Source: Planctomycetales bacterium 10988 (GTDB lineage: Bacteria > Planctomycetota > Planctomycetia > Pirellulales > Pb10988). From it: DNA of 64,000 nucleotides. Location: assembly GCA_009664345.1 (NCBI GenBank), contig CP043547.1, positions 5,112,709 to 5,176,708 on the forward strand, given 5' to 3'. The translations under genes and the position numbers were made by a program. Every line of letters begins with the position of its first letter. The stretch's first letter is position 1. This document shows positions 18,280 to 28,189 of the stretch, one piece after another. The notes under the pieces were generated by a model. The model ran no database searches. It had not been told where the DNA came from and saw only the letters and a list, made by a program, of their open reading frames with translations.

Positions 18280-18293
18280 AAAAAGCACTTTTT
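18280..18293. repeat. A5-GCAC-T5 palindrome
   Basis: AAAAAGCACTTTTT, the reverse complement of the copy at 5039-5052. It lies 9 bases downstream of the stop of the minus-strand surface protein gene, the same position relative to a stop codon as other copies in this window. Confidence 0.6.
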
Positions 18294-18301
18294 AATAATG
18301 A

Positions 18302-20860
18302 CTATTTGATCCCTAAGCCACGAAAGAGGTCGTCGATCTCTTCTGTGTGAGAATAAAATTCGTCGGCTTCCTCCAACCAGGATTTCTTCTTGGTCAGCGA
18401 ATCGTAGGTGACAGCTTCTTCCTCAACGTTGTCTTCTACAAGGGCTTCGAACTCGAACGGGGCATTCTTCTCGAAAGGCAGAGACAGAATTCCCGACTCA
18501 GCTTGAACGGGAAACGCATGTGCCCCGCCTGCAATGAACAGCCCGGAAGTTCCAGCAGGGTTGCCGGAGTAGAAATTCGAGAGGTCCGCCAAGTTCACCC
18601 CGCTAAAGGCTCGTACATGCGGACCCCCGGTCGCACCGGGTACCGTGAGAATATCCGCGAATCCGTCGTTGTTGATGTCCGCCGAACCGACACGAACGCC
18701 TCCAAGAAACGCCGGGTTGTAGGCATAGAAATCTTGCAACAGACTCAAATCCGCGGAGCTAAACGCGCGGATGTGCGGACCTCCACCAGCTCCGGGTGCG
18801 GTGATGATGTCGTCACGTCCGTCGTTATCAATATCTCCAGCCGCGACGTAAATGCCTCCTAAAAACGCCGCATCATACGCATAGAAATCCGTCGCTGGGC
18901 CGATCATCGGGGCACCCGTCATGCCGTTGAAGACTCGAACACGAGGGCCACCGCCGACGCCGGGGGCGGTGATGATCTCATCGTGCCCATCACCGTTAAC
19001 ATCGCCGCAAGCAATCCGAACGCCGCCAACGAACTCAGGATGATACGCATAGAATTCGGTAATCACATCTCCTGTTTGGAAGTCGAACGCTTTGATATGC
19101 GGCCCGCCACCTACATCGACCGAGGTGATAATATCGTCAAAGCCATCGCCATTCACATCCCCGACCGCAACGAAAAGGCCGTTCGTAATCGCGGGATCAT
19201 AAGCATAAAAATTATTCAACCCACCAGCCAGCAAGTTGCCGGTTTGCCCATCAAAGACTTGGACGTGTGGCCCCCCGGTCGGGCCGGCAACCGTGACGAT
19301 ATCCATCACGTTGTCCCCATTGAAATCTCCAACGGCGACGCGAACCCCTCCGGTGAAGGCAGGAGAGTAAGGAGTAAAGTTCAACAGTTCGTTGCCGGCT
19401 TCATCAAAGACACGGACGGTCGCCGGAACCCCTGCATCAGTGCCCGTCACGATAATCGGCTGTTCTTCGACAAGGTCTACCATCCACAACTCTCGCCCCG
19501 CGGCATTGTCATTGGCTTGAAAGAAGAGCGTCCCGTTCAGGTTAATCAGATCGGTCGGCGTGGAAGAAGCGGGATGGAGATCCTTGACGAGTTGGGTGCC
19601 AGGGAGGGTTCCGTCGCTCATCCAAAGCTCATTTCCGAAAGCGGTCGTGTTCGTAAAGAAGAGCGTGCCGTTCACATTCGTCAACTGGGACGGATCACTA
19701 TCGGCGGACCCACTGAGAACATTTTTCACCAAGACTGTGCCACCGGTGGTTCCGTCACTTTTCCAGAGTTCGTATCCATTGACCCCATCATTCGCACTGA
19801 AGAAGAGCATGCCGTTTACGTTCGTCAAACCCTGCGGATAGGAGATATCCGAACCGAAGTTGATATCTTTGACGATCATCGTTCCGGCGGAAGTCCCATC
19901 GGTTCTCCAGAGTTCGCGCCCGGTGATTCCGCCGACATAGGCTTGGAAGAAGACCGTGCCATTCATCTCGGTAAACTCGTTGACGAAGGAACTTCCTGAC
20001 GGGTCGATATCCCGGATCATCGTCGTTCCGGCGGAAGTCCCATCACTCCTCCAAAGTTCGAAACTGTGGACCCCATCATTGGCAACGAAGAAGAGCGTGC
20101 CATTGGCATTGAAAAGTTCGGTGGGGCTGGAGTCTTCTCCACCGGGACGGATGTCTTTGACGAGTTGCGTTCCGGCGGAAGTTCCATTGCTCATCCAGAG
20201 TTCCACACCCATATCCCCGTCGTGAGCCGCGAAGAAGAGAGTACCATTCACATTGGTGAGATGATTCGGGGTGGAACTCCCGGTGTCGTTGATATCCTTG
20301 ACCATCTGAGTTCCGGCGGAAGTCCCATCGCTCTTCCAGAGTTCCACCCCTTCCAAGCCTCCATTGGCGACAAAGAAAAGTGTGCCGTTGACGTTCGTGA
20401 GTTCCAACGGATCGGAACTATCGGGGCCGGGAAAAATGTTTTTGACCATTTGAGTTCCCGCTTCGGTCCCATCGCTCATCCAAAGTTCACGGCCATGCGG
20501 AAAGCCGGAATCCGCCGTGAAGAAGAGCGTCCCATTCACATTGACCAAGTCATCGGGGTTGGAATGCCCCAACAGATTGATATCTTTAACGAGCTGCGTC
20601 CCTGCGGAAGTTCCGTCGGTCGCCCAGAGTTCTCGACCATAGGTGTCATGTTGAGCGGTAAAGAAGATGCGGTCGTGGACCTCTGTGAAATCTTCCGGAT
20701 TCGATGAACCGATGGGGTTGATGTTGAGAAGAACAGGGCTGGCATCCATCATTTGCCGCGGTTCAAGTTGTTCCAGTTGCAAAGAAGCTTCGGAGAGGGT
20801 CTTCCGTTGAGCTTGTTGGGGTTGTTTTGTTGTTTGAGCAAAGAAAGAGGTCCAGGCCAT
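18302..20860 (-). CDS. Surface protein with LEPR-type N-terminus, ELWxxDGT and FG-GAP-like repeats (852 aa)
   Basis: Large, probably exported repeat protein. Near the N-terminus LEQLEPRQMMDASP matches the LEPR-XLL type motif that marks planctomycete surface proteins. Residues about 45-435 hold eight ELWxxDGT units of about 45-50 residues (core ELWKSDGTSAGT.LVKDI, then NGTLFF). Residues about 470-780 hold five FG-GAP-like units with calcium-type loops (GDVNGDGFDDIIT). The C-terminus ends in a charged tail, DEFYSHTEEIDDLFRGLGIK, shared with the neighbour at 21156. It is flanked by terminators on both sides, so it is a monocistronic unit. Adhesion or matrix function is inferred from the repeat type only. 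Confidence 0.85.
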   Translation of the reverse strand: MAWTSFFAQTTKQPQQAQRKTLSEASLQLEQLEPRQMMDASPVLLNINPIGSSNPEDFTEVHDRIFFTAQHDTYGRELWATDGTSAGTQLVKDINLLGHSNPDDLVNVNGTLFFTADSGFPHGRELWMSDGTEAGTQMVKNIFPGPDSSDPLELTNVNGTLFFVANGGLEGVELWKSDGTSAGTQMVKDINDTGSSTPNHLTNVNGTLFFAAHDGDMGVELWMSNGTSAGTQLVKDIRPGGEDSSPTELFNANGTLFFVANDGVHSFELWRSDGTSAGTTMIRDIDPSGSSFVNEFTEMNGTVFFQAYVGGITGRELWRTDGTSAGTMIVKDINFGSDISYPQGLTNVNGMLFFSANDGVNGYELWKSDGTTGGTVLVKNVLSGSADSDPSQLTNVNGTLFFTNTTAFGNELWMSDGTLPGTQLVKDLHPASSTPTDLINLNGTLFFQANDNAAGRELWMVDLVEEQPIIVTGTDAGVPATVRVFDEAGNELLNFTPYSPAFTGGVRVAVGDFNGDNVMDIVTVAGPTGGPHVQVFDGQTGNLLAGGLNNFYAYDPAITNGLFVAVGDVNGDGFDDIITSVDVGGGPHIKAFDFQTGDVITEFYAYHPEFVGGVRIACGDVNGDGHDEIITAPGVGGGPRVRVFNGMTGAPMIGPATDFYAYDAAFLGGIYVAAGDIDNDGRDDIITAPGAGGGPHIRAFSSADLSLLQDFYAYNPAFLGGVRVGSADINNDGFADILTVPGATGGPHVRAFSGVNLADLSNFYSGNPAGTSGLFIAGGAHAFPVQAESGILSLPFEKNAPFEFEALVEDNVEEEAVTYDSLTKKKSWLEEADEFYSHTEEIDDLFRGLGIK

Positions 20861-21066
20861 CGAAGCATACCTTCCGAATAGAAACCAGCAGTGAATAGAT
20901 GCAAGAAGTGAAACGCAGTTTCGTCAGCAGAGAAGAGAAGGACGCTGACTGCTTGAAGCAAAACGCTGGTTGGTCCGTTTCGGATCAAGAAATGGATAAA
21001 TTTCGCAGAGTATTTTTCTCCCTTATACTACCTTTCTTCTAGAAACGCCTCTGATAATAAAGCCAT

Positions 21067-21095
21067 AAAAAAGGACCCCACCAAAGCAAGGTCCT
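21067..21095 (-). terminator. Intrinsic terminator of the 1379-aa surface protein gene
   Basis: On the minus strand, AGGACC pairs with GGTCCT around a 12-base loop and is followed by six T. It lies 60 bases beyond the stop at 21156 and before the next gene's promoter region. Confidence 0.75.
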
Positions 21096-21155
21096 CCTGT
21101 ACTGTTTTAGGTAGTCAGGTCTAGAATCTTCGAAATCGACGAAGATGACTTCTGC

Positions 21156-24100
21156 TTAGCGAATTCCCAGACCGCTGAATAGATCGTCAATCGATTCAGA
21201 TTGGGAATAAAATTCATCGAAATCATCCCACCATTGTTTCTTTTGTACACCTGGGATGGTGAGAGAGTCCGGTGAGGTTTGAGATTCCTCCACAGATTGC
21301 AGTCTCAAACGCATCGAGCTTGGTTCAACAATCGGGATATTGCTAATCCCTCCTGCAACGAACAATCCAGCAGATCCGGAGGGGGGGCCAGCATAGAAGT
21401 TCGAGAGATCAGACAGGTCGAAACCACTAAAAGCCCGAACGTGTGGACCGCCAGAGGGACCTGGTCCAGCGATAATATTGGCAAAGCCATCCCCATTCAG
21501 GTCGATGCTTCCAACGCGCACTCCGCCCCGAAAATTCGAATGGTAGGCATTGAAATAATAGAGCGTTGAGCCATCAGAAGAACTAATGACTTGAATATTA
21601 GGCTCTCCGCCAGCGTCGAGCCCGGTGATGATATCATCATACCCATCTCCATTGATATCGCCAGCGGCCACATAGTACCCCATGCGTAAATCGGGGGAAT
21701 ACGCATAGAAATTCGTCGCGGGACCATTCATTTGTAGACCGGTAACGCCGCTGAAGACCCGAATATGCGGACCGCCTCCCGGTCCTGGAGCCGTGATAAT
21801 CTCCGCAGTTTCGTTGTTGTCAATATCTCCAGCAGCGATCCTTACCCCGACTGTAATCTCAGGGGCATAGGCATAAAACTCCGTGATGACTTCCCCGGTC
21901 TTGCCGCTGAAGACTTTGATATGCGGGCCACCACCAGCATCGGGCGAAGTGATAATGTCGTCATATCCATCGCCATTGACATCCCCCACGGCAACATAAA
22001 CTCCGACCGAGATCGTTGGGGCATAAGCATAGAAGTTATTGAGACTACCGGTGATCAGCTCCCCGGTCTGGCTATCGAAGACCTGCACATGCGGCCCGCC
22101 CCCTGGCCCGGCTGCTGTTACGATATCTAAAATTCCATCGCCATTGATATCCCCGGTGGCGACGCGAACCCCGCCGGTGAAGGCTTCGGTAAAGGGAAAG
22201 TAGCTAAAGAGTTCATTTCCACCCATGTCAAAAACCCGGACAATGGCAGGCCCCCCGCTGTCACTTCCCGTCACGAGAAGCGGCGTTTCCTCGAACAAGC
22301 TGGAGATCACCGTGGCGGTATCTCCAAAGTTGTCCAACCCTGCTCCGTCTTGAGCTACCATCGCGGCCACGGTGACGGTGACTTCGCCATCTTCCAGCAA
22401 GGGGGTCACTTCCAGGGTATAAGTATCTCCATCAATGATATTGAAATTTCCTGCTGTTCCCCCAGAAATTTCGATATCTGAGAGCTCGAAGCCGAAGACT
22501 TCTTCGGAGAACTGGAAGGTAAAGAGAATTGTTTCTTCATGGTTCACGCCCGTACTTGGACTGATTTGAAGATTCGGACGGGTATCATAGACCCCGAGTT
22601 CCTCACCAAAAATGCCATCATCTACCGTGAAAAAGAGGGTGCCATTGACGTTCGTTAAATAACGAGGAGGGAGTTCGCCCGTAGGATTCAGGTTTTTGAC
22701 AAGCTCCGTTCCCGCGGAGGTTCCATCGGTTCTCCATAGTTCCGAGCCGACACTCCCATTGAGGCTCGTAAAGTACAGCTGAGCCCCGACATCGATGAGT
22801 TCAAACTGCCCACCAGGAGCAATCTCAATCGTTTGAATCTTTTCCGTTTGCCAAGAGTGAAGTTCTGTCTTCCAGAGAGAGTGCTCGTAGGTCTCGGTCT
22901 GATCTGTAAAATAGATCGTATTTCCGGCAACCGTGAGGTTGTACGGACGGTCGATTCCTAACGCTTGCGTGTTGACGACCAAATGTGGGCCATTCGAATC
23001 GTCGGTCAACATCCAAAGTCCAATTCTGTCCGCTCCTGAAGTTGCTCCAAAAAACAGTTTCCCCTCGGACTCGATTAATGACGTGAAGCCATAAATTTTA
23101 GTGCTGGCAGAAAGGTCCATGACAAGTTCCGTGCCAGCGGAAGTTCCATCCGTTCTCCACAGTTCCGAGAGTGAGGAATCGGCGCTATCGGCTACGAAGT
23201 AGAGGGTACCATTGAAGTTGACCAAGAATTCAGGGGCTGAGTGTCCATCGCTGTTGGATGGATCGTTCGGCTCGATCGGTGTAGGATTGAGGTCTTTCAC
23301 CAGAACGGTTCCCGCAGAAGTTCCATCGCTTTTCCACAACTCACGACCAGTGCTGCCATCGTTCGCGGTGAAAAAGAGCGTTCCGTCGACATTCACAAGA
23401 TCACGAGGAAGCGACCGTTCTCCATCGCGTATGTCCTTGACGAGTTGCGTCCCAGCCGAAGTACCATCTGTCCGCCACAATTCAAAACTAGAGACGCCGT
23501 CGTTGGCCCGGAAGAAGATCGTTCCATTGACCTCTGTGAAGTATTTTGGATTGGAATCGCCTAGCGGGTTGATGTCTTTCACGAGTAAAGTTCCGCCCGA
23601 TGTGCCATCACTCATCCAGAGTTCGTAACCGGTTGATCCGTCATTGGCACGAAAGAAAAGCGTTCCGTTAAGATTTGTCAGATATTGGGGATTGGAATGA
23701 GCAAAGCCAGGGTGAATATCTTTCACGAGTTCCGTGCCGGCGGTTGTTCCATCACTTTTCCACAGTTCATTCCCCGTGACTCCGTTGGTTGTGTTGAAAA
23801 AGAGCGTACCGTTCAGATTTATCAACGAAGAAGGGGTGGAACTCACATCTCCTGGATAAATACCTTTGACCAGAGCCGTTCCCTCTGGAGTGCCATCGCT
23901 CATCCAAAGTTCATTTCCTATCCCTTCGTACTGAACACTGAAAAACAATTTGCCATTGATATCAGTTAGATATTGAGGATCGGCCCCTTCGCGACCTAAC
24001 CCCATCTCTTCGATCAGAATGGTTCCCTCGGAAGTGCCATCTGTCCGCCACAGTTCCACTCCATTGAGGATCGTGTCAGCTAAGAAAAAGACATAATCGC

Positions 24101-25295
24101 CAGAACTCACCAACGATTCCGGAGTGAAGTCGGAGTAGGCATTGACAATTCTGATCAGTAACTCGGTGCCGGCAGAGGTTCCATCGCTCTTCCAAAGCTC
24201 CATGGAGTTTTCCCCACAATCGGAGAAGAAAAAGAGCGTACCGTTATGGTTAGTGAACTCCGCGAACGGGGCATAGTCTTGGTAGGTATCGATGAGCACA
24301 TTATCGACATGTACGGTTCCCGCCGAGGTTCCATCGCTCTTCCAAAGTGAATTCCGGATGCCATCCTCGGCACTAAAAAAGAGCGTGCCATTCACGTTAG
24401 TCAAATAGCGGGGGTTAGAACTATCCTCGCCAAGGAAAATATCCTTTACGAGCACGGTTCCTGCCGAGGTTCCGTTCGTCTTCCAAAGTTCGACGCCATG
24501 ACTATCATCCTTGCCGGTGAAAAACAGCGTGCCATTCATCTCAGTAAAGAAACGAATTCTTTCCTCGGAGATGTCAAGCTGTGGCCTAGCGAACAGAACG
24601 GTCCCGCCGGAGGTTCCATCACTCGTCCACAATCCCGACTGAATCGGTCCATCGAGATCGGTCCTCGCGGTAAAGAACAAAGTTCCTCCCACATTGCGGA
24701 GGTAGCTGACTCCTGCGGGAATCGGATCGTCACTACTTAGGTTTTTGACAAGGACAGTGCCCTCCGAAGTCCCATCCGATTTCCAAAGCTCTCGACCATT
24801 ACTCCCATCGTCAGCCACAAAAAAGAGAGTGCCGTTCACCTCAGTGAATTGATTGAGATTGGAACTCTCATCCCCAGGGTTGATGTCTTTGATCAAAACG
24901 GTGCCCTCCGAAGTGCCATCCGATCGGAAGAGTTCACGCCCTGTCTCAGAAGTCCAGGCAGAATAAAAAAGGGTTCCATTCACCTGGGTGAGATGCACGG
25001 GGCCAGAAGGATCAATTCCTGGCGATACATCTTTGACAAGACTCGTCCCGGCGGACGTGCCATCACTCATCCAGAGTTCGACCCCTGTAGAACCATCGTT
25101 TGCACTGAAAAACGCGGTTCCGTTGACTTCAGCGAATCGTCTCGGATCCGAATCCCCTCCTTCATTCAAATCGATCAGATAGGGATCATTTATGGAAAGA
25201 AGTTGACGACTTTCCAGCTGTTCAAGTTGTAAGGACGTGTCCAGGCGGTGGGGGGAAGGAGGATGGTGATTCGTACAGAAAGGGAGCCAGATCAT
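21156..25295 (-). CDS. Giant surface protein with LEPR-type N-terminus, ELWxxDGT repeats, Ig-like domain and FG-GAP-like repeats (1379 aa)
   Basis: Enlarged paralogue of the 852-aa neighbour. The N-terminal LEQLESRQLLSINDP is a LEPR-XLL-like motif. About fifteen ELWxxDGT units occupy residues 30-900, one of them degenerate (about 740-790). A beta-sandwich, Ig-like segment follows (about 910-1000, with FTFQFSEEVFGFELSDIEIS and DTYTLEVTPLLEDG). Five FG-GAP-like units (GDVNGDGYDDIIT) cover 1020-1290. The extreme C-terminus, DEFYSQSESIDDLFSGLGIR, matches the neighbour's tail. The pair probably arose by duplication with different numbers of repeats. Cell-surface or extracellular location is inferred. 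Confidence 0.85.
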   Translation of the reverse strand: MIWLPFCTNHHPPSPHRLDTSLQLEQLESRQLLSINDPYLIDLNEGGDSDPRRFAEVNGTAFFSANDGSTGVELWMSDGTSAGTSLVKDVSPGIDPSGPVHLTQVNGTLFYSAWTSETGRELFRSDGTSEGTVLIKDINPGDESSNLNQFTEVNGTLFFVADDGSNGRELWKSDGTSEGTVLVKNLSSDDPIPAGVSYLRNVGGTLFFTARTDLDGPIQSGLWTSDGTSGGTVLFARPQLDISEERIRFFTEMNGTLFFTGKDDSHGVELWKTNGTSAGTVLVKDIFLGEDSSNPRYLTNVNGTLFFSAEDGIRNSLWKSDGTSAGTVHVDNVLIDTYQDYAPFAEFTNHNGTLFFFSDCGENSMELWKSDGTSAGTELLIRIVNAYSDFTPESLVSSGDYVFFLADTILNGVELWRTDGTSEGTILIEEMGLGREGADPQYLTDINGKLFFSVQYEGIGNELWMSDGTPEGTALVKGIYPGDVSSTPSSLINLNGTLFFNTTNGVTGNELWKSDGTTAGTELVKDIHPGFAHSNPQYLTNLNGTLFFRANDGSTGYELWMSDGTSGGTLLVKDINPLGDSNPKYFTEVNGTIFFRANDGVSSFELWRTDGTSAGTQLVKDIRDGERSLPRDLVNVDGTLFFTANDGSTGRELWKSDGTSAGTVLVKDLNPTPIEPNDPSNSDGHSAPEFLVNFNGTLYFVADSADSSLSELWRTDGTSAGTELVMDLSASTKIYGFTSLIESEGKLFFGATSGADRIGLWMLTDDSNGPHLVVNTQALGIDRPYNLTVAGNTIYFTDQTETYEHSLWKTELHSWQTEKIQTIEIAPGGQFELIDVGAQLYFTSLNGSVGSELWRTDGTSAGTELVKNLNPTGELPPRYLTNVNGTLFFTVDDGIFGEELGVYDTRPNLQISPSTGVNHEETILFTFQFSEEVFGFELSDIEISGGTAGNFNIIDGDTYTLEVTPLLEDGEVTVTVAAMVAQDGAGLDNFGDTATVISSLFEETPLLVTGSDSGGPAIVRVFDMGGNELFSYFPFTEAFTGGVRVATGDINGDGILDIVTAAGPGGGPHVQVFDSQTGELITGSLNNFYAYAPTISVGVYVAVGDVNGDGYDDIITSPDAGGGPHIKVFSGKTGEVITEFYAYAPEITVGVRIAAGDIDNNETAEIITAPGPGGGPHIRVFSGVTGLQMNGPATNFYAYSPDLRMGYYVAAGDINGDGYDDIITGLDAGGEPNIQVISSSDGSTLYYFNAYHSNFRGGVRVGSIDLNGDGFANIIAGPGPSGGPHVRAFSGFDLSDLSNFYAGPPSGSAGLFVAGGISNIPIVEPSSMRLRLQSVEESQTSPDSLTIPGVQKKQWWDDFDEFYSQSESIDDLFSGLGIR

Positions 25296-25474
25296 AACAT
25301 CGTCTCAGGGGATGGGGGATCGAGCAGACGAGTGAACGTCTGAGTGAGATGCTGAGACTAAATATTAGCATTTTATTCTAAGGTAATCAACAGAAACCCC
25401 AACGGTCGAAAATCTGGTAAATCTTGTTTTCACTGGGAAGAGTGGCTTCAACGAACTTTCGTCTTTACCAACGC

Positions 25475-25514
25475 AAAAACGGTGATCTAACTCGAAAGTC
25501 AGATCACCGCTTTT
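25475..25514 (-). terminator. Strong intrinsic terminator of the YTV protein gene
   Basis: CGGTGATCT and AGATCACCG form a perfect 9-pair stem with a 12-base loop. On the minus strand it is followed by TTTTT; on the plus strand by CTTTT, so it could act both ways. A second hairpin upstream on the minus strand (GGTCTTC with GAAGACC, 25525-25545) adds to it. Confidence 0.8.
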
Positions 25515-25597
25515 GGCGAGACCAGGTCTTCCTTCCTAGAAGACCGCTTTTGGGTCTAGGCTAGAGACCTCCCAGGTCAGGGACCTAGAAGATACGA

Positions 25598-27964
25598 CTA
25601 GCAGCCGCAGGGCTTCGAGGTGCAACCCGAGCAGGAGCTCGAGCAGCTAGGTGCCGGGCTGCAAACGGTCACGGGGACTTCTTTGCAGATGGTTTTCGGC
25701 ACTTTACGGGTAACGGTATAAGGAACCTTCTTGGCGACGCACTTCTTGACTTGGACAGTCTTCATGTACTTCACCGGGGTGCAAACGGTGTAAGGAACCT
25801 TCTTGACGTGGTTTTCCTTGACCATTTTGCAGACCGTGTAAGGGACCTTTTTAACATGGGTTTCCTTGATCATTTTGCAAACTTTGTATTCCACTTGTTT
25901 GACGTGGGTTTCCGGAACCATTTTGCAAACCGTGTAGGTTTCGACTTTGGTTTCGGGGACCATTTTGCAAACAGTGTAGGTTTGCGTTTTGACTTCAGGA
26001 ACCATTTTGCAGGTCGTGTAGTTTTCGGTGCGAACACGTTGTTCTTTCACGTACTTGCAGGTCGTGTAGTTGACCGTCTTGACGCGAGTTTCCGGAACCA
26101 TTTTGCAGACCTTGTAGGTGTAGGTCTTAACGCGGGTTTCGGGAACCATTTTGCAAACCGTGTAAGTTTCCGTTTTGGTTTCAGGAACCATGGTGCAGAC
26201 AGTGTAGTTTTCTGTCTTGACACGTTGTTCTTTCACGTACTTGCAGGTCGTATAGGTGCAAGTTTTGACCTTGGTTTCCGGAACCATTTTGCAGACCTTG
26301 TAGGTGTAGGTCTTAACGCGGGTTTCCGGAACCATTTTGCAAACCGTGTAAGTTTCCGTTTTGGTTTCCGGAACCATGGTGCAGACAGTGTAGTTTTCTG
26401 TCTTGACACGTTGTTCTTTGACCATGTGGCAAACTTTGTAGGTTTCGGTCTTCACTTTGGTTTCCGGAACCATTTTGCAGACGGTGTAAGGAATACGCTT
26501 TTCATGCGTTTCTTTGACCATTTTGCAAGTTTTGTAGGTAACGGTTTTGACGTGATCTTCCTTCACCATTTTGCAAACGGTGTAAGGAACTTGCTTGACC
26601 ATGGTTTCTTGCACGTACTTGGTGCATTCAACTTCTTTGGTTTCGGTCGAGGGGACCCAAACCTTTTTGCAGATCGTGCGGGAAGGACCTTGGACGCAGA
26701 CCTTTTTGGTCGGGCCTGGTTTGTAGGTGCTCTTGCAGGTGCAAGGATCATGGACCCAGCAACCTGGCTCTTGGATGCACTTGGTCATCATCGGGCCAGG
26801 AACTTCTTCGGTCACGGTTTCCCAATGGCCGGAGCAGACTTCAACCGTCTTCATGTACTTGACCGGTTTGCAGACCGTGTAGGTTACGTCTTTCACACGT
26901 TCTTCTTTCACCATTTTGCAGACGGTGTAAGGAACTTCTTTGGTGTGTTCTTCGTAAACAGGTTTGCAGACGGTGTAATGACAGACACGTTCACGTTGTT
27001 CGTAAACGGGTTTGCAAACGGTGTAGGTGATGTCGCGAGTTTTGGTTTCGTACACAGGCTTGCAGACCGTGTAAGGAATTTCGCGAGTCTTGGTTTCGTA
27101 TACGGGTTTGCAGACCGTGTAAGAACGGGTCTTTTCTTCGTATACAGGTTTGCAAACGGTGTAAGTCACGTCTTTGGTACGTGTTTCATAAACCGGTTTG
27201 CAGACGGTGTAAGGAACTTCCTTGGTGTGAGTTTCGTAAACCGGCTTGCAGACGGTGTAAGGAATCTCACGGGTTTTGGTTTCGTAAACGGGCTTGCAGA
27301 CCGTGTAGGAACGGGTCTTTTGCTCGTAAACGGGTTTGCAAACGGTGTAAGTCACGTCTTTGGTACGTATTTCATAAACCGGTTTGCAGACGGTGTAAGG
27401 AACTTCCTTGGTGTGAGTTTCGTAAACCGGCTTGCAGACGGTATACGGTACTTCACGGGTGTGTTGTTCATAGACGGGCTTCATGACCGTGCAAGAACGG
27501 GTTTTTTGCTCGTATACAGGCTTGCAGACCGTATAAGTACGGGTCTTTTGCTCATGTACGGGCTTGCAGACCGTGTAGGACACGTCCTTGGTCCGCGTTT
27601 CGTAAACGGGTTTGCAAACGGTGTATTCCACGTCTTTGTAGTGGGTTTCTTTTACCGGTTTGCAGACGGTGTAAGGAACTTCCTTGTAATGCGTTTCCGA
27701 TTCGTATTTAACGCATTCGATTTCCTTTTCTTCCATGACGGTTTCGTAAACGGTTTTGTAGCAAGTGTAACTTTGCTCTTCATAAACCGTTTCTTGACAC
27801 TGCTTCATGACAGTGTAACAGCTCTCCTTGCATTCGGAATACTCTTCGCATCCCGATCCGCAAGCAGTGTAACGGGCTGCCCCACAATATCCGGCGTGTG
27901 CGCTGCTTGCCAACGAAGCAAGTACCGCTACCGATAAAAAGGGCAACAATAACAAATTCCTCAT
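25598..27964 (-). CDS. YTV-motif cysteine-rich repeat protein, probable cell-wall protein
   Basis: 788-aa exported protein made almost entirely of tandem units of about 16 residues of the form YTVCKPVYETHTKEVP or YTVCKMVPETKVKT, one Cys per unit. A signal peptide (LLLLPFLSVAVLASLASSAHA) comes first, and a short Cys/Ser-rich tail ends CSSSCSGCTSKPCGC. A non-repeat island with several Cys (about residues 390-460) splits two repeat arrays of different type (KPVYE versus KMVPE). The start at 27964 has a perfect GGAGG site 7 bases upstream; the ATG at 28039 lacks one. Cysteine-rich YTV proteins are known as giant cell-wall components in Rhodopirellula; disulfide cross-linking is the likely role. 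Confidence 0.85.
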   Translation of the reverse strand: MRNLLLLPFLSVAVLASLASSAHAGYCGAARYTACGSGCEEYSECKESCYTVMKQCQETVYEEQSYTCYKTVYETVMEEKEIECVKYESETHYKEVPYTVCKPVKETHYKDVEYTVCKPVYETRTKDVSYTVCKPVHEQKTRTYTVCKPVYEQKTRSCTVMKPVYEQHTREVPYTVCKPVYETHTKEVPYTVCKPVYEIRTKDVTYTVCKPVYEQKTRSYTVCKPVYETKTREIPYTVCKPVYETHTKEVPYTVCKPVYETRTKDVTYTVCKPVYEEKTRSYTVCKPVYETKTREIPYTVCKPVYETKTRDITYTVCKPVYEQRERVCHYTVCKPVYEEHTKEVPYTVCKMVKEERVKDVTYTVCKPVKYMKTVEVCSGHWETVTEEVPGPMMTKCIQEPGCWVHDPCTCKSTYKPGPTKKVCVQGPSRTICKKVWVPSTETKEVECTKYVQETMVKQVPYTVCKMVKEDHVKTVTYKTCKMVKETHEKRIPYTVCKMVPETKVKTETYKVCHMVKEQRVKTENYTVCTMVPETKTETYTVCKMVPETRVKTYTYKVCKMVPETKVKTCTYTTCKYVKEQRVKTENYTVCTMVPETKTETYTVCKMVPETRVKTYTYKVCKMVPETRVKTVNYTTCKYVKEQRVRTENYTTCKMVPEVKTQTYTVCKMVPETKVETYTVCKMVPETHVKQVEYKVCKMIKETHVKKVPYTVCKMVKENHVKKVPYTVCTPVKYMKTVQVKKCVAKKVPYTVTRKVPKTICKEVPVTVCSPAPSCSSSCSGCTSKPCGC

Positions 27965-28146
27965 CGCTTTGCCTCCAGAAATACGACCCATGGGCCGAGA
28001 CCCGGCCTGACGAACGAACGCTCGTCTCTGCCAATTCATCCTGAACTCCTCAACTACTTCGGCTAATGCTAAGTCCCTACATTAGCTTTCCTCTCCAACT
28101 TACGCGACAAAAACAACCCCTGCTGCTGCCGCAAACGTTTTCGTCA

Positions 28147-28189
28147 GCCCAAATTGGTACCGACAAGATATCTCATCGGCAATTTGGGC
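28147..28189. promoter_or_regulatory. Long imperfect hairpin upstream of the YTV gene
   Basis: GCCCAAATTG pairs with CAATTTGGGC (10 pairs), then a 3-base bulge and a further CCGA/TCGG stem around a 12-base loop. It lies about 185-225 bases upstream of the YTV start, in the minus-strand leader or promoter area. No T-tract follows, so a structural or binding role is more likely than termination. Confidence 0.4.

Noticed and set aside
18983-19999. 338-aa plus-strand open frame opposite the 852-aa surface protein
   Set aside because: Antisense shadow of repeat DNA, no family features; the minus-strand frame has clear domains.
25751-27700. Regular 48-base DNA repeats considered as a CRISPR-like array
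   Set aside because: The repeats are an open coding frame without spacers and vary by codon, so they are protein repeats.
25751-27937. 728-aa plus-strand open frame opposite the YTV gene
   Set aside because: It follows from the codon periodicity of the 48-base repeats on the other strand. It has no ribosome site, and the YTV gene has a signal peptide and ribosome site.
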